A stretch of DNA of 64,000 nt from Margaritispora aquatica (Eukaryota; Ascomycota; Leotiomycetes; Helotiales; Discinellaceae), in NCBI GenBank assembly GCA_007644065.1, contig VJWN01000027.1:1-64000 (forward strand). Reading direction: 5' to 3'. The notes beneath the pieces were generated by a model that was not told where the DNA came from, did no database searches, and worked only from the letters and a program-made list of their open reading frames with translations. The translations under genes were made by a program, and so were the position numbers. Positions within the stretch are counted from its first letter, which is position 1. Each line of letters begins with the position of its first letter. Below, in pieces: positions 10,796 to 23,778 of the stretch.

Positions 10796-12915
10796 GGTGG
10801 CCGATTAGAATTATCTAAGATGAAGATCCGTAGGGAAATATACTTTCTTAAGTAGTAGAGATACTCATGCTGGAGGATGATCAAGACAATGAGGCGGATG
10901 CAGATGCGAGAATGTCTTACAACGCAAGAACGCCTACCCAAGCCCTCACGTCTTCAAAGACAAGGCTTATCAAAACTGAGGGATATTGGGCAAGAGCATA
11001 CCAAGACACTCGACTGGATTGCAGACTGATATATACTTTAACTTGCCAGCTGTAGATATTCGAGATATTTTCACGCCTCTGCGATGGTGTTGTGCCTTCC
11101 GATCCTCAGGTCTCACGAGTGCTGCACTGGCAGGTCTCTTGAGTGTGCCTTGAGTGTGTGATCTTAACGGCTGGCTCATATTCTTCCAGTATGTTAAGGC
11201 TCCACATAGCGAGACAAAACCGAGATGAGACTTGAAGCATTGAATGTTCATTTGCTGAGATATTGTGTGGATTCAACGATATTCTCCCTCCTACTGTACC
11301 TCACAAACCAAGCAAAAACTGCGGCTCACGAGCCTTGGGCTGAGGTGACCACTACCATTCTGTCAGCCTTTCATTCTGAGCAGACTGACTTATTGAAATG
11401 TCTTATATCTCACTTCCCCCATAGAAGACGATCAAGTTTTGTATCGAAGTTCTTGCAGCATTGGCCATCTTAATTCTGAGCGAGTAATGGAGGCTGAAAG
11501 GAGTTCCGTCGTTATGGAAGTAATGGATTTTGAATAGCAAGCTGACCTGTATGAACAAATATAAGATACCTTAAGCCTTGTTCATCCGTCCAGTTTGAAT
11601 AGTCATAGCCATAGCCAGCCGGTTCAAGTCAGAAAATGACAAGTAATGAGAGGAAAAGAAAGAAAGAAATAAATATACATGTAAGAATAAAATGTACAAT
11701 GTTTCGCAACGTGTCTTTCTTTATATATGAGGTAGATTTGACTATACCATAGGTTAAGCCTTTTTTACTTCATTTGCATTTGAGCCCCAGCTTTTTTTCC
11801 TTCCTTACCTTACCTACCTTACCTACCTTACCTATCCGTCCGTGCCTTGCCTTTCAGGTACTCACTGTACTACTGTAGGTCGGTTCCCGTCAATATCACA
11901 AATTCGAACTCAGCCCCAGCATTCCACTCCACCCCACCTCACCTCACCTCACCTCACCTCACTCCCAGCCCACTCCAGCCAGCCCACTCCACCATTACCT
12001 CCCTCCATAACTCCATAACTCCATAGCTCCATACATACCTTACTTAATACCTTACTTAATACCTTACTGGACTTGGTAAGATCTGACCTACCCTCCTCCA
12101 CTCATGGGCTGGTGGCTCCACTGAACAGAGATCCGATTTAGGTAGATTAACCCGGCACCCCGACAGGAATTCTAAAATCAGCCCCATGAGCCCATACCAT
12201 GCCATCTCTTTGGGATTGAACCCTCCCTCCCTGGTTGATGTGAGTCGCGGTCGCGACACATTTCAGCCTTGGTCGTTGTGATGGTGGTGCATACTCGAGC
12301 TCGATACTACATACTGCATACTGCATACCGCGTTCCAGCTATGGCTTTACATACAGCCATCTACCTACCTACCTTGTGGTGGTTCTACTTGAGTATGCCC
12401 TGACTCGAAACATTCATACCTTTATTCTGTTCTGTCCGGAAGAACCGAGAGGACTGAAGACAAGTGTGGCACAGTTCGATGCTGGGTACGGTTGAGCTTG
12501 TTTGCGACGAATCCTTCCGCTCTGCTACAGTACCAGCCATGCCAGCCATGCCCTGCCCGCAAAGTTGCTGCCACTCAGACCTCCGAGAGGGTGCATAATC
12601 TCCTCTCTCGTCCTCGAAGCCAAGGCAGTGGCTTTTCTTCCTTTCAAACTTGACAGCCTCTCGACTCAATGGAGTCTGGTGCCAGGCAGATTGTACCCAA
12701 TCTACAATCGCCTTTTTTCAGCCGCAAACCTCATAGAAACCAGCAGCTCTTCTCTCAGCCACTCCTCACTCCTTTTAGTTTTACCTATATACTATCACTT
12801 TCCTATCCTTGGGTATTGTAAGCCTGGTTAACTTTCTTGTTTGATCCCACTACCATTGTTTCCTGCCTTCTCATTCACATCCTGTTTATGCGCAAATCAC
12901 GACAATAATTGAACT
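10796..12915. promoter_or_regulatory. long intergenic / leader region upstream of chitin synthase
   Basis: This stretch lies between the divergently transcribed myristoylated-protein gene and the chitin synthase. The half nearer the chitin synthase is pyrimidine-rich with short tandem words (TTACCTACC near 11810-11835, CACCT near 11934-11963, CCATAACT near 12005-12030, CTTACTTAATAC near 12040-12065). It looks like promoter and 5' leader DNA. Open frames such as 12502-12831 are low-complexity and unsupported as genes. Confidence 0.5.
11934..11963. repeat. CACCT tandem repeat
   Basis: About five tandem copies of a 5-nt CACCT unit lie within the pyrimidine-rich region about 1 kb upstream of the chitin synthase start. 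Confidence 0.8.
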
Positions 12916-15900
12916 ATGGATCTGCGGCACAACTATGGCCGAGCGCCCTCGAATGAGAATATGGGAGCTCGACATATTCCGGTATGTAATGAAGTAATAA
13001 CTATGGATGCAATGAGTGCTAAAATGTACAATAGATCCCAGATCTAGGTGATGCCCATGGCAGATACAGTAGTTACGACAACGCGCATAATGACTATGAC
13101 CACGATCCGGAATATCAACAGGCATATGATCCAGAGCCTTTTCAATCTACTCCTCAGGATATACCCCTCCTGCATAGGAACTCGGGATATGATCAGTTCT
13201 ATGATCCGAATCAAAGCAGACCAAATCTCCAACATCAGAGCTCGTCTCAATCTTTCCAGCCTCACCCTGACCACGATGTGGAGGCTGTAGGAGAAACGCC
13301 AGCAAGACCCCCAGCCGCAGATCCATCGCTTCTGGGTAACTTTGGCCATTTGATTTATGACTGGTAGGTCTGATGTGTAGTTTGAAAATCTGGTCTGCTA
13401 TGCTTGAGGCTCTGCAGACGTTATTCAAACCGCTGTACTAATTTCTTGAAGTCCTGTGCCTCCGAAGTTGCTTCGAAACATTCCTCATACCAAGCCCCCA
13501 GGAAGAGATGAATTTACACATATGCGCTATACAGCTGCGACCTGCGATCCTGCGGATTTTACGGCTGAAAACTTCACACTACGGCCACAACTCTTCACAA
13601 AGAGGAGACATACTGAGCTGTTTATTGTGGTCACAATGTACAACGAAGATGATGTTTTATTCGCGCGGACTATGAGTGGTGTTTTCAAGAATGTGGAGTA
13701 CATGTGCTCCTTGAAGGGAAAGCATAATGGACTATGGGGAGAAGATGGCTGGAAGAAGATTGTAGTTTGTGTAGTAGTGGACGGGCGCACGAAACTCGAT
13801 AAGAGAACACAGGCTGTTGTTACAGCTCTTGGAGTATACCGTTAGTAGCCGTTCCTGGTCTTTCAAGCGAATTTCTGGAGGAGGTAGAACTGGTAAACCA
13901 TGTCTCAAGGGTGTCCTGATTTAGGAGCAGCTCTTGAAACATGAGCTACGAGCTCTACTCTTGTCCAGTCACCTCGTACACATGCTAACTCATTGCTTAG
14001 AACATGGTGTAGGAGTTCAAGAAGTCAACAAGATCCCAGTGACAGCGCACATTTACGAGTATACAACCAAGGTTGGCATCGAAATGCGCAAGGGAATCGT
14101 GGAGACGAAACCGGGAGCTGGATGTCCTATTCAACTAATATTCTGTCTCAAAGAGCAAAATCAGAAAAAGATTAATTCGCATAGATGGGCATTGCAGGCT
14201 TTCGGAGGCGCTCTTCAACCCAACATATGCGTCTTGCTTGATGCCGGAACCAGGCCCGGAGATCGATCCATATATGAGTTGTGGAAAGCGTTCGACCTTG
14301 ATCCCAACTGTGGGGGTGCTTGCGGTGAGATCAAGGCAATGTTAGGCAAAGGAAAGGGATGGGAGAAACTTCTCAACCCTATCATCGCCGCACAAAACTT
14401 CGAGTATAAGATGAGCAATATCTTAGACAAGCCCATGGAGTCTGCTTTTGGTTTCATCTCCGTGCTTCCAGGAGCGTTCTCTGCATATCGGTTCATTGCC
14501 CTGCAAAACGACAAGAGGGGCAAAGGTCCACTGGAGAAATACTTCGACGGCGAAAAACATCACTTGGACGCGGATATTTTCACGAAGAACATGTATCTTG
14601 CCGAAGATCGCATTCTGTGTTTCGAACTTGTTGCCAAACGAAATTCACACTGGGTTTTAACATACGTTTGCTCTGCATCTGGCGAGACTGATGTGCCCGA
14701 AGAAATGCCAGAGCTCATCAAACAGAGGCGAAGATGGTTGAACGGTTCCTTCTTTGCTGCTGTATACGCCCTTGTTCATTTCTACCAGATTTTCCGTTCT
14801 TCGCATAGTTTTATGAGGAAAACCATGTTTATGCTCGAATTCTTGTATCAGACGGTGTCAATGATTTTCTCGTGGTTTGCTGTGGGAAACTTTTTCCTCG
14901 TCTTCCAGATTTTGACTACGGCACTGGGAGCACCGAACCTATTAGGAAAGACTGGCGAGATATTATCAGTGGTAATTGAGTGGATTTATTTAGGGTCCTT
15001 GGTAACGTGTTTCGTACTGAGTCTCGGTAACACACCCGATGGGAGTCGAAGATTCTATCTGGCAATGGTTTACACATGGGCATTGATAATGGTGTAAGTG
15101 TCTCCCATCCATTTACTGTATGACGCTGATGTTTGAAGGTATCTCATGTTTGCATCGATCTTTATAACCGTTCGCTCTGTACAAGCTGAGGCGGCTGACG
15201 GCGTTTTCACCTTTTCGAAATTGTTTACCAACCAGCTATTTTTTTCACTGATCGTATCATTACTTTCGACTTATGTTTTATGGATTTTCATATCAATCGT
15301 CTTCCTTGATCCCTGGCATATTGTCTCCAGTGTAAGTTCGTACCAGAGACGAAATCATGGTTACCATTAGACAGTACTGACTGAGTGTGATTTACAGTCT
15401 GTTCAATATCTTCTGCTCTCACCAACATACGTTAATGTCATCAATGTTTATGCATTTTGCAATACTCATGATGTTACTTGGGGTACGAAAGGTGACGACA
15501 AACCGGATCCACTAAAGAAAGTTACAGTTTCTGCATCTGGAAAGACTAATGATGAGCCGAGCTTCAATGATGCAGACTTAGACACTCTCTATGAATCTGC
15601 TCTTTCAAAATTCTCACACGAATTTGTCGAGGAGCCTAAGAAAGAGAATGCTGCCGACAAAGAATTGAATTACAACAAGGCCTTCAGAAGTTATGTGGTC
15701 CTTGCATGGATGTTTTGCAATGCTGCATTAGTTGCGATAGTGTTGAAAGCTGGAGGTCTGCATAGGTTAAGTGTCACCGCTGTGACTGGAAGCGACGATG
15801 AAAGCCCACAAATCAAGCTCTATCTCGAAATCATCCTTTGGAGTGTCGCGGGGCTATCTGCTTTCAAATTTGTTGGAGCAATATGGTACAAGGTTCATAG

Positions 15901-16019
15901 AATTGTAAGTGTCAACAGATTCCAAGTAAAGTGATGTCTGCTAACATCAGATAAGTTCAGGAGATAGTACGGTTGGTAGTGCATTGTTGACGGTGTTTTA
16001 CTATATAATGAGGGATTAG
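12916..16019 (+). CDS. chitin synthase (GT2, class I/II-like)
   Basis: This is a plasma-membrane enzyme that polymerises UDP-GlcNAc into chitin. Exons are 12916-12981, 13035-13363, 13452-13840, 14001-15093, 15139-15331 and 15398 onward. The N-terminal region is Tyr/Gln/Asp-rich. Next come DCPVPPKLL, the CHS1N and catalytic blocks ([70 protein letters not shown]) and the signature EDR within [16 protein letters not shown] starts at residue 503, and a C-terminal multi-TM region follows. The sequence looks closer to classes I/II than class III, judged from memory. The 3' end is ambiguous. Reading on past 15904 stops at 15934 (868 aa). A GTAAGT donor at 15905 with an acceptor at 15950 gives a 22-residue alternative tail ending at 16019. 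The 160-nt intron 13841-14000 is long for this window. Confidence 0.93.
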
Positions 16020-16710
16020 AGAGCATGAGATAGGAATCGGTATATTATCACATTACTACCTTGTAGTTGAAATACAGAATATGGCCATTGACTCAAGAGT
16101 TCATGTATAACTCTATAACCTCCGCCTTAGTCTTGCCGTTGCAGGTAGGTAACGGGAAAATGAGCAGGTTGTTGTAAATTCATATTATCAATCGAAGTTC
16201 GCCACCTCTTCATTTGCCAATCGTTATTCACAAAGCAGTAGCAAATGTTAAAGGAGCCTGTTGCCCTTCTGCAGACCGAAGCACGTGCGGAGGTATCAAT
16301 CCCATACCATCTGATCCCACTCTTGGGAGAGCGCGGAGCTTGCATGCTGTACAAATTAAGGTTCTGAGATAGGTTCATGCTGGTAAATATGAGCCATTTC
16401 ATTGGGCAAAAAAAAAAGGCTAAACACCTATCACTATCTCGCCGTTAAAGTGATCTAATGTTTTGAAAAGTTAGACACTGAAGTTTGGCTTTAATAGCGA
16501 TTGCCGAGTGCAAGTGACATTCTCATGTTCTAACCTTGAGTAAGAAGATATCTACCACCTTAAAAGCTCGTCGGCGCCACTGTCACTTTTATTATCATTG
16601 GTTGTTACCTCTCTCACCGCCGGAATTCGGAGCATTCACCAACTAACAGACCACAATCCTCCTCATCATATAAAGCATATAGAGCCTCCAACATAGGAGG
16701 ATAGGTGACG
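16020..16710. other. intergenic, no gene seen
   Basis: Presumed 3' region of the chitin synthase and promoter of the following factor. Only shadow frames are present. Confidence 0.4.
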
Positions 16711-19022
16711 ATGTCCTCGCCAAAGCCACCTAAGCAAAGACGTGTTGGTCCATCATGCGACGATGCAGCTTCGCAGGTACCTCGCCCTAGAACGCATGCA
16801 TTCACTGGATGTGCAAATTGTCGAGATCGGCACGTAAAATGCGACCTAGGTGTCCCGAGTTGCTTCAATTGCTCTCGACTGAAGCTTACCTGCGAGGGCT
16901 ATTCTCGAAAGTATCAATGGATTCCCTCCAAGTTCTCCATGAGCGGACGAAGCATTTCTATATCACGATCCGCAGGCGATATCGAGGACACCCATGCAAG
17001 TCGCCGTGTCCTATTCACTGATGATGAGCGATCTGCAATGTCACTCCAGATGAGAGACGAGTGCTGTGAGAATAGCTCTGGTTTGGACCTTGATCGGGTG
17101 CTCCGTGAGCTACAGGAACGAGTCTCGGATCTTGATGATTTCTTCAGGATAGGCCCGTTTGGAATACTGTCAGTGAATATGGAGGCCAACATACCAGAGC
17201 TCAAGACATCCCCCGAACAAGTTCAAGAAGAAGAGCAAAGTGTAGCTGAAGATGCTGGCGCCGCAATATCCACATTGGTGTTGAGCCCTTCTCAGATCGA
17301 TTGGGACGGTTTAGCGAGGGAGAACTCTCAGATCTGGGAAAGTATTCTTGCACCTACCGATGAATTTGCGATTTCGGAGCAGTGTGCATCAACAGAGGAA
17401 TTTACATCCAATATTCAGGCAAGTTGGGATCAAAATGCTGCCAACAAAGCATTAGAGGGCGTCTATTATGCGACGGATGGCGCCGATATCTTTGTTTGCG
17501 AGCCATTTACAGACTTATTGCACGATATGTCAATGTGTAAGTGGAGATCATTTTGATGAGCACATGGCTAACAACATTAGCACACATAGATCAACAATAT
17601 CCTTCTGTCCAGGATCATTCCTTAGAGCACCACCGCCGCAAATTGTCAATATCTACAATGTCCAATGATGCCAATTTATCCAAGATACCGACCGAAGCAC
17701 GTCTTCTACTTGACTATTATTCCGAGCACACTATTGCAGTCATGTCAATGTCGAGCACAGGAAAACCCCCTTGGCTGACGATTCACCTCCCTTGTGCAAT
17801 GAGTGCTCTTGCCGATCTTGTTGTGCGTGGGGAAATAAGAAGTGTTGCAAGAAAATCTCTTTTCTACGCACTTCTTGCAATCAGTTCATTTCATGTTAGC
17901 CTCGCTAACAACGATGGCAACTCTGTGTATTGGCGAGAGAGAGGAGAGGTGCATAAGAAGAAATCCGAAGGCTACCTTCGTTCAGCACTATACGACACAA
18001 TGTCTAAATCTGCGAGAGGCAAGTACAAAGAAGTATTGATGTCTGGTCTAAGCATGGTTACAATTGGAGTAAGTAAACCAACAGTAAAAAGCCGTCATTT
18101 ATTAACACAAAACAAGGTCTTCAGCGGGAATATGCAAGAAGCCCACACGCACTTGGCTGCTAGTGAGCAGCTTATACGGTCAGAAGGATTAACAAAGCCC
18201 ATCAAATCTCAAAAGATTTCCAAACTCCATCACATCTTCTCCTTCCTTCGGATCATTCATGAAAGCACATCTCTGAGAGGTAGGAAAACATCAAATGCGC
18301 TCGAAACATCTCAGTCAAGGTCACACGACACTCAAGAAACTTCTGAGACATCCGGATCGAGACTTGCATGGGTTGAGGAGGATGACCCCGATGATCTAGA
18401 AGAGGACTCACTTTTTGTGTCTATCTATCAAATGCCGACGACGCTACTTTCTCTCCTCTCTCAGACATCATCACTCTGCAAGCAGCTTCAGTCACCAGAA
18501 GGATCAACCGTAGCATTCGCTCGAAGGTGTAAGATTATCGAAGATCGACTCTTCAACTGGAAAGCTCCGGAGAGCCTGGATCTTCCTACGTACGAGAACA
18601 TCGGCGAACCCAAGACACAGGAAGCAATCGGGAGAGAAATCGCTGCGCATTTGGTAAAAGCTACTTACAACGCCTTGATCGTACACTTTCAACGCCAAAT
18701 ACGCAATACAAGTCCTCGAGTACTTCAACATTATGTGAGCACTGCTGCAGATCATTTGTTGATACACGAGCAATTGAAGACTCAAATATCTACAAGCCCC
18801 TTCCTCTGGCCTGGCTTCATAGTGGGCTGTGAAGCTTACGACCTAGCCTCGCGTCAAAAGATTGACATTTATCTGAAGATGATTCGTCGTTACAATGTGG
18901 GATCGTCCGTCATGGCTGAGAAGGTAGTCTATGAGGTGTGGAAGAGACAGGATAGTGGCAGGGCTGACAGCCATTGGGAAGATGTGCTTCGTGATTGGGA
19001 CATGCAGGTCGTGTTGACATGA
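16711..19022 (+). CDS. Zn(II)2Cys6 transcription factor, ARCA/ARG81-like with Fungal_trans_2 region
   Basis: Three exons, 16711-17536, 17581-18068 and 18117-19022, give 739 aa. The Zn cluster lies near the N-terminus at residues 34-61: GCANCRDRHVKCD, then CFNC, then LTCEGY. The phrase CEGYSRKYQW resembles the ARCA/ARG81 type, in which the cluster is followed by a CEGYG-like motif and a long DUF3468/Fungal_trans_2 segment. Such a segment is visible here (LLDYYSEHTIAVM, YALLAISSFHVSL, LVKATYNALIVHF, PFLWPGFIVGCEA). The second intron is 48 nt, a multiple of three, and reads open if retained. It is a nuclear regulator. ARG81-type factors govern amino acid or general metabolism, but the target here is unknown. 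Confidence 0.85.
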
Positions 19023-21525
19023 AATGTTTTGACCTTGAGTTTAAAATATGAGCATTTTGCCCAAGGAGAGCTCTCTAGAAGATTCTCGAGAAGGCTTCAT
19101 ACAAATCTACTGGGAAAACCCTCCCCAAGTACGGATGGAAAACTTCAGTACACGACGAGAACCAGAGAACTCATTAACCAATTCCATCATGGATCTTGTG
19201 ATCGCAATATTTCTTCCTTGCCATCATGAGTTCTGGACCTCGCTATCTCAAATGCGATACTTCTTCCATAATGTCGCATTGATGAGCCAATTCAATCAAG
19301 AGCACACAGCAAGAAACAACTCAAGATTCTTCTTCTTCCCTGCACCTACTTGAAGGGGGATTCTGAGAATAAATACGCCTGCATATGAAGTGGCTAAGTT
19401 GTTGAACACATATCACCAACCCAATATTCGGGGTCCATAGTCCACGTATATTGCCATTGAGGCAGATCCGTACTGAGAGGCAGTCAAGAATGGCCGGCGG
19501 ACTTACATGAAGCAATATGTTTGAAAAATGAAGCCATGTGGTTGCTTTTGAACAGGTTTATCAGGCTCAAGTGTACCATTCGTATGGCAGAGGAAGAAAT
19601 GCGAACAACTCGGTGCAAGATATGCGCTTGCTCGCGACTATGAATTGCATGGATGCAGGGAAGGAACATCACTTCTGCGATCCAAAAACCAATAATGGAG
19701 AACATGATGATATTATTATCTGTGCTACGAACTTGCTCGTCGACTAGACCAGAACCTGGCCAATCCCAAGAATCGGCTTGCAGTATCCATACAAGTTACA
19801 TGCATTTTTCGTGAGCAAAAAACTTCGTGCAACATTCATCCTCAGTTCCTTGTAAGAGCGCATGGGAGGATGCAAAGGATGCCCTATAATAAGGGCGGCT
19901 GGTGCACACAATTTCCCCGTCGTTCCACCTCTCCTATCTTTATTGAGCTGCGGTTGTACATACACATGGCTATAGTTATGCTGTGATCGCAGAGGATCCA
20001 ATAAGGAAATGCGGCTGCAACGAGTGCGAGTATGCTTGTTACGCAAAAACGCTTGTTCGCACTGCTTGAGAATTGCTCGGGTTTCATTGGCGAACTTGCG
20101 ATTGAGCAAGAGCAGTTGTTTTGTCAACAATAGCATGAACGATGAAGAGTAAGTGCAAGACGGTTGAACTTCGATTGAGCTCGTTGTAAAAGGTTACTTT
20201 TCAAGCTATATAAGACAAAGTATTGCATTTCCTACGATCGCTCATTATTACTTGCATAAAGAATAGTCGGGAAGTGACAGAGCTACACACGTTAAGTACT
20301 CTGGGAATATATTGGGCGTGTCTTACCACGATCCCATGATCAAGAAATGAAGAAATACAAAATTTCAATTTTTCTTCTTTTATGATACATGAATCGAGAG
20401 TTGAGTATCAAATACTCCAGTCGCTTTCAAAAGTTTCATGGTGGAAGAAGAACGAGACACCACCACAACCTTATGCTCAGAGGGGAAGTACGGGGTGTCG
20501 ATCATTCCGATCAGCAATCTCAACCAGCCGTCCGCCAACCTGTCAGTGTCAATCATTCTAGCTCGCCGATAAAAGCCCCTTGTGTCATTGCCGTCAGCTG
20601 TTCTGAGATGCGGATCATTCCAAATTCAATCCCCTTTTCGACTCGCTTATCGGAAACTTGTCAGTTTGTTTGTGTACTAAGATCACTGTGTGCCCATTGC
20701 TGGACTCACTCGTCCCCGCGACTGGCAGACTGTCCCCGGTCTTGGGTAGGTCTCGGACGATCACCATTTTTTGCTTTTTCCCAGCCAGTGATGTGGTGGA
20801 ACGATGCTCCAATCAGAAAACGTGGCTTGAGAAACGCAAGATTTGTGCCCTGAAAATTCATTGGTGGAGAGGATATCAGATGGAAATTATGGGGAGAGGC
20901 GGACGAGGTTGGATTTCATTAGCTTATTTGAAGAAACCAACAATTAACACAATGGGATGGATTCAAGCCCGGCCTATGGTTACGCTCCACCTTGCCTCAA
21001 GCCTTCAGGACGCCGAGTCTTGGGTCTTTGCCGATCCCTACTGTACCTGGACGGATGAGGGCTGAAAAGGCTTCTGGATGGAGGGTTGGCTCGAGGTTGG
21101 TTGATGCCCAGCTGAGAAACTAGATTCGTCCTTGTCAATGTATCTCCTAGTGCTGTTGCATTACCCGAAACTATCGCTGCTAGCGTTTACTCAGTTGGGA
21201 ATCCAGAACGGGATCTCGATTGTTGCTTCAAGTATGACCGTCACCCGATCCAACTGTCAACCATGCATACATAACCACAGCCGCTCCTGCATCTACCTGC
21301 GAACTCTTGTTTGGCCCCTCCTGCAATAAACTCCCAGTAGTGGAAGATGGCAGAGTGACGATCTGAACATACTTTCCGTACTGACTTCATCCACGCTCAT
21401 TTTACTTCGAAAGTCAAAGCTCGCCTTGCAGCGGGAGATCAGCGCTGACCCAGTGGAACGGGTTCCTTAAAGTCTCCTTCGGTCGCCCCCATTTCGAAAG
21501 TAAAGTCTCAGCTCAGAGCGCAATT
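19023..21525. other. 2.5-kb intergenic region, possible transposon relic
   Basis: No gene could be supported. Frames at 19048-19353 (+), 20389-20853 (+) and 20658-21065 (+) lack family signal. A minus-strand frame at 19744-20136 is described separately. The last few hundred bases hold the promoter of the Pth11-like gene. Confidence 0.4.
19744..20136 (-). mobile_element. possible relic of a pogo/Fot-type transposase tail
   Basis: The frame begins LLTKQLLLLNRKFANETRAI and continues with RNKHTRTRCSR. A Leu/Ala-rich coiled coil followed by a basic R/K-T-R-T-R segment resembles the C-terminus of pogo/Tigger-like fungal transposases. No DDE domain, inverted ends or HTH was seen nearby, so this is a weak suggestion. 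It may be a chance open frame. Confidence 0.25.
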
Positions 21526-22864
21526 ATGGATCCAAATTATGTTGGAGTCACGAGGGGCGCACAAGTCACTGGTGTGGCAGTTGCGTCTCTATCTTTGGCC
21601 TGGATTTCGATGGTCCTTCGATTCTATGTTCGCGCTTCGATGCTGAATTTCTTTGGAAGAGAGGATTGGTTGACGTTGGCGGCAGTGGTTAGTAGCAGTG
21701 TTGTACCAGGGTAGATCCAAACTTACACGCGCAGGTTGTATTCACAATCTTCTGCTCGCTATGTCTTCGAGTGACTGTATATGGCCTTGGAGCTCACATG
21801 TACAACATCACTGGGGCATCACTAGTGACTGGATTCAAGGTAACCACAACCAAACAATACAAAGAGTACACCGCTAACATGCGAAGATCACATTTATTTG
21901 TGAGCTATTATACGTTGTCTCAACCACAGTTACGAAAGTATCGATCGCGATGTTCTACCTACGGCTTACCAGCAAACACTATCAAAAAGTTATCATTTAT
22001 ACCAACGTCGCCTTTGTTCTCATTTTCAGTAGCATGTACTTCTTCTTCTTGCTATTTCAATGCTTTCCGATTAGTTTTCTTTGGTCACAATATGAGAATG
22101 GAGCTGGAAAGTGTCTCCACGAGCCTATTTTACCTGCTGTCACATACGCGCACTGCGGTATGTCAGCATTGACTGATTGGGTTTTCGGTATCTTACCTAT
22201 TTTCTTCGTATGGAAGTTGAGGATGGATTCGCGGACAAAGTTTTCGGTCATTCTCATTCTTTCCCTGGGATTCTTGTAAGTTTCCATCTCAAAATATCCG
22301 AGCGCTCGCTAACCTCTCTATAGTGCTAGTACAGCGACCATCGTTCGTATTGTGTACATCAAAGCCCTCACTAACACGACTGACTACTCATGGGAGGGCA
22401 TCAACTTGGTCAAATGGTCGATGGTCGAGCCAGCTATTGCTATTACAGCTATGAATATCGCCACGCTTCGTCCCCTGTTCAAAAACTTCTTCCACTTCGC
22501 CGCAAAGCGCTTCGACCCCTCTACCGATAGCGAAGGAAGCATCGGGCCTCTCGGCGACCTCAAGATGGAGCTTGTCAGCCAACACAACCACATCCAAGCC
22601 AGTGAATATAGCGCCGAGTTCGCCCAGCTCCTAGGATTGAGCAGAGTGGGTGTTACCACGGAGATTTCGGCAGGAAGCAACGAGAAGAAGCAGCCGAGGA
22701 GGAGGTTTATGTTACTAAGGACGCCGAGCAAGGTGTCGAAACACAGTCTAGCGAGCTCCAGCCAGACAGAGCTGAATTCGATTCCAGCAAACCCGTACTG
22801 GAATGACGCTGAGTGGCACACGGGGATTAAGACGACTACGACAATTATGCAGGAAGTGCAGTGA
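21526..22864 (+). CDS. Pth11-like integral membrane protein (fungal rhodopsin-domain family)
   Basis: Four exons, 21526-21687, 21735-21839, 21887-22275 and 22324-22864, give 398 aa. About seven hydrophobic helices occupy the first 300 residues (VAVASLSLAWISMVLRF, VVFTIFCSLCLRV, ITFICELLYVVSTTVTKVSI, then the following four). The motif FYLRLTSKHYQKV, the loop Cys in GKCLHEP and the late WSMVEPAIAITAMNIATLRPLF match the fungal rhodopsin-domain/Pth11-like family. The family lacks an N-terminal CFEM domain here. The C-terminus is a cytoplasmic tail of about 100 residues rich in Ser, Lys and Arg. Relatives include putative G-protein-coupled sensors of surfaces or nutrients, but most, like this one, have no known ligand. 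Confidence 0.88.
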
Positions 22865-23778
22865 ATGGTTATAAGGAGTTCAGGATAGGAATGATACCCG
22901 CGTCGAATGACACCAACAATAGTTCTTTTGTTATCAGAACCAAACTTACAATAGTTTAATAAGCGAAGGATATTCAAGAGATAGAGCGCAGTGGGTGGAA
23001 TAATGGTGTTAGAAGTCAAGGCAAGGGGAGGCCGTGATTGAGAAGAAATCCACGCTGCGAGGATGATGGAGAGTCAGCTTCAAGATTGACGGGAGAGGGA
23101 GCAAAAGGGTTTGAAGAGAGGGTAGCAAAGCTGCTTAGAAGAGCTATATCTTGGCGAGGTAGCCTGGCAGGTGTTCTTAGACGTAGCTAAGCCTTGCACA
23201 CATCAATAACAATGACTTATTTGATCATGTCATCGAGACCACCTTTTCTACCATTTTTCGATTCGTACTCTTATTTTGGAACTGACCTCAGAGTTTGTCG
23301 TGTTCATCTTATATGGTGGGTGGACATATGTCACCACGACAAGCTTTACAACTTGTCTGAAAGCAATTTCTAACCTCACTGCATATCGCACTAAACATGG
23401 CCAAGATTAAAATGCTAAGTTTGAGGCTTAACTTGCCAATGTCGAAAGTGGAAAATTGCTGTCAAGTGGCAAGAAGCTTCGAAAGAACGTATTGCTACCT
23501 CATTACTTGCATTACTTGTGGGTGTTTTGTCAAACTTCATGTTCGAAATCTTCAAATGATAAGATCCATCGCAAAACAAAAGACTTCAATCTAGCTCTAA
23601 ATAGGGTGTTTTGATCTTTTATCTATCTTCTAGCTTGAGTATTGCTAAGGCAGCACAAAGAGCCTGCAAAATTTAAACAATAACACTTAACCGAGTCGAT
23701 TCGCTTCTCCACGAATCGACGAAAGCGAGCTTCCATGAACAGTATCTCATAAATCGTGCGAGACGAGCACGAGAACTA
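22865..23778. other. convergent intergenic region
   Basis: 3' regions of two convergent genes. A perfect 9-bp hairpin lies at 23695-23720. No gene was recognised. The frame 23397-23594 (+) is unsupported. Confidence 0.4.
23695..23720. repeat. perfect 9-bp stem hairpin
   Basis: GTCGATTCG, an 8-nt loop, then CGAATCGAC. The hairpin lies about 60 nt past the stop of the SurE-like gene and would be in its 3' UTR. It is self-complementary, so strand cannot be inferred. Confidence 0.7.

Noticed and set aside
12502..12831. 109-codon frame upstream of the chitin synthase
   Set aside because: Low-complexity Ser/Leu peptide in the pyrimidine-rich leader.
13928..14000. Peptide [16 protein letters not shown]... 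as part of the chitin synthase
   Set aside because: Family alignment wants GVYQ followed by GVQEVNKIP, and the 13841-14000 intron gives correct phase, so these codons are intronic.
20389..21065. Plus-strand frames of 135-154 codons
   Set aside because: They overlap in different frames, have no family signal and lie in a promoter-like region.
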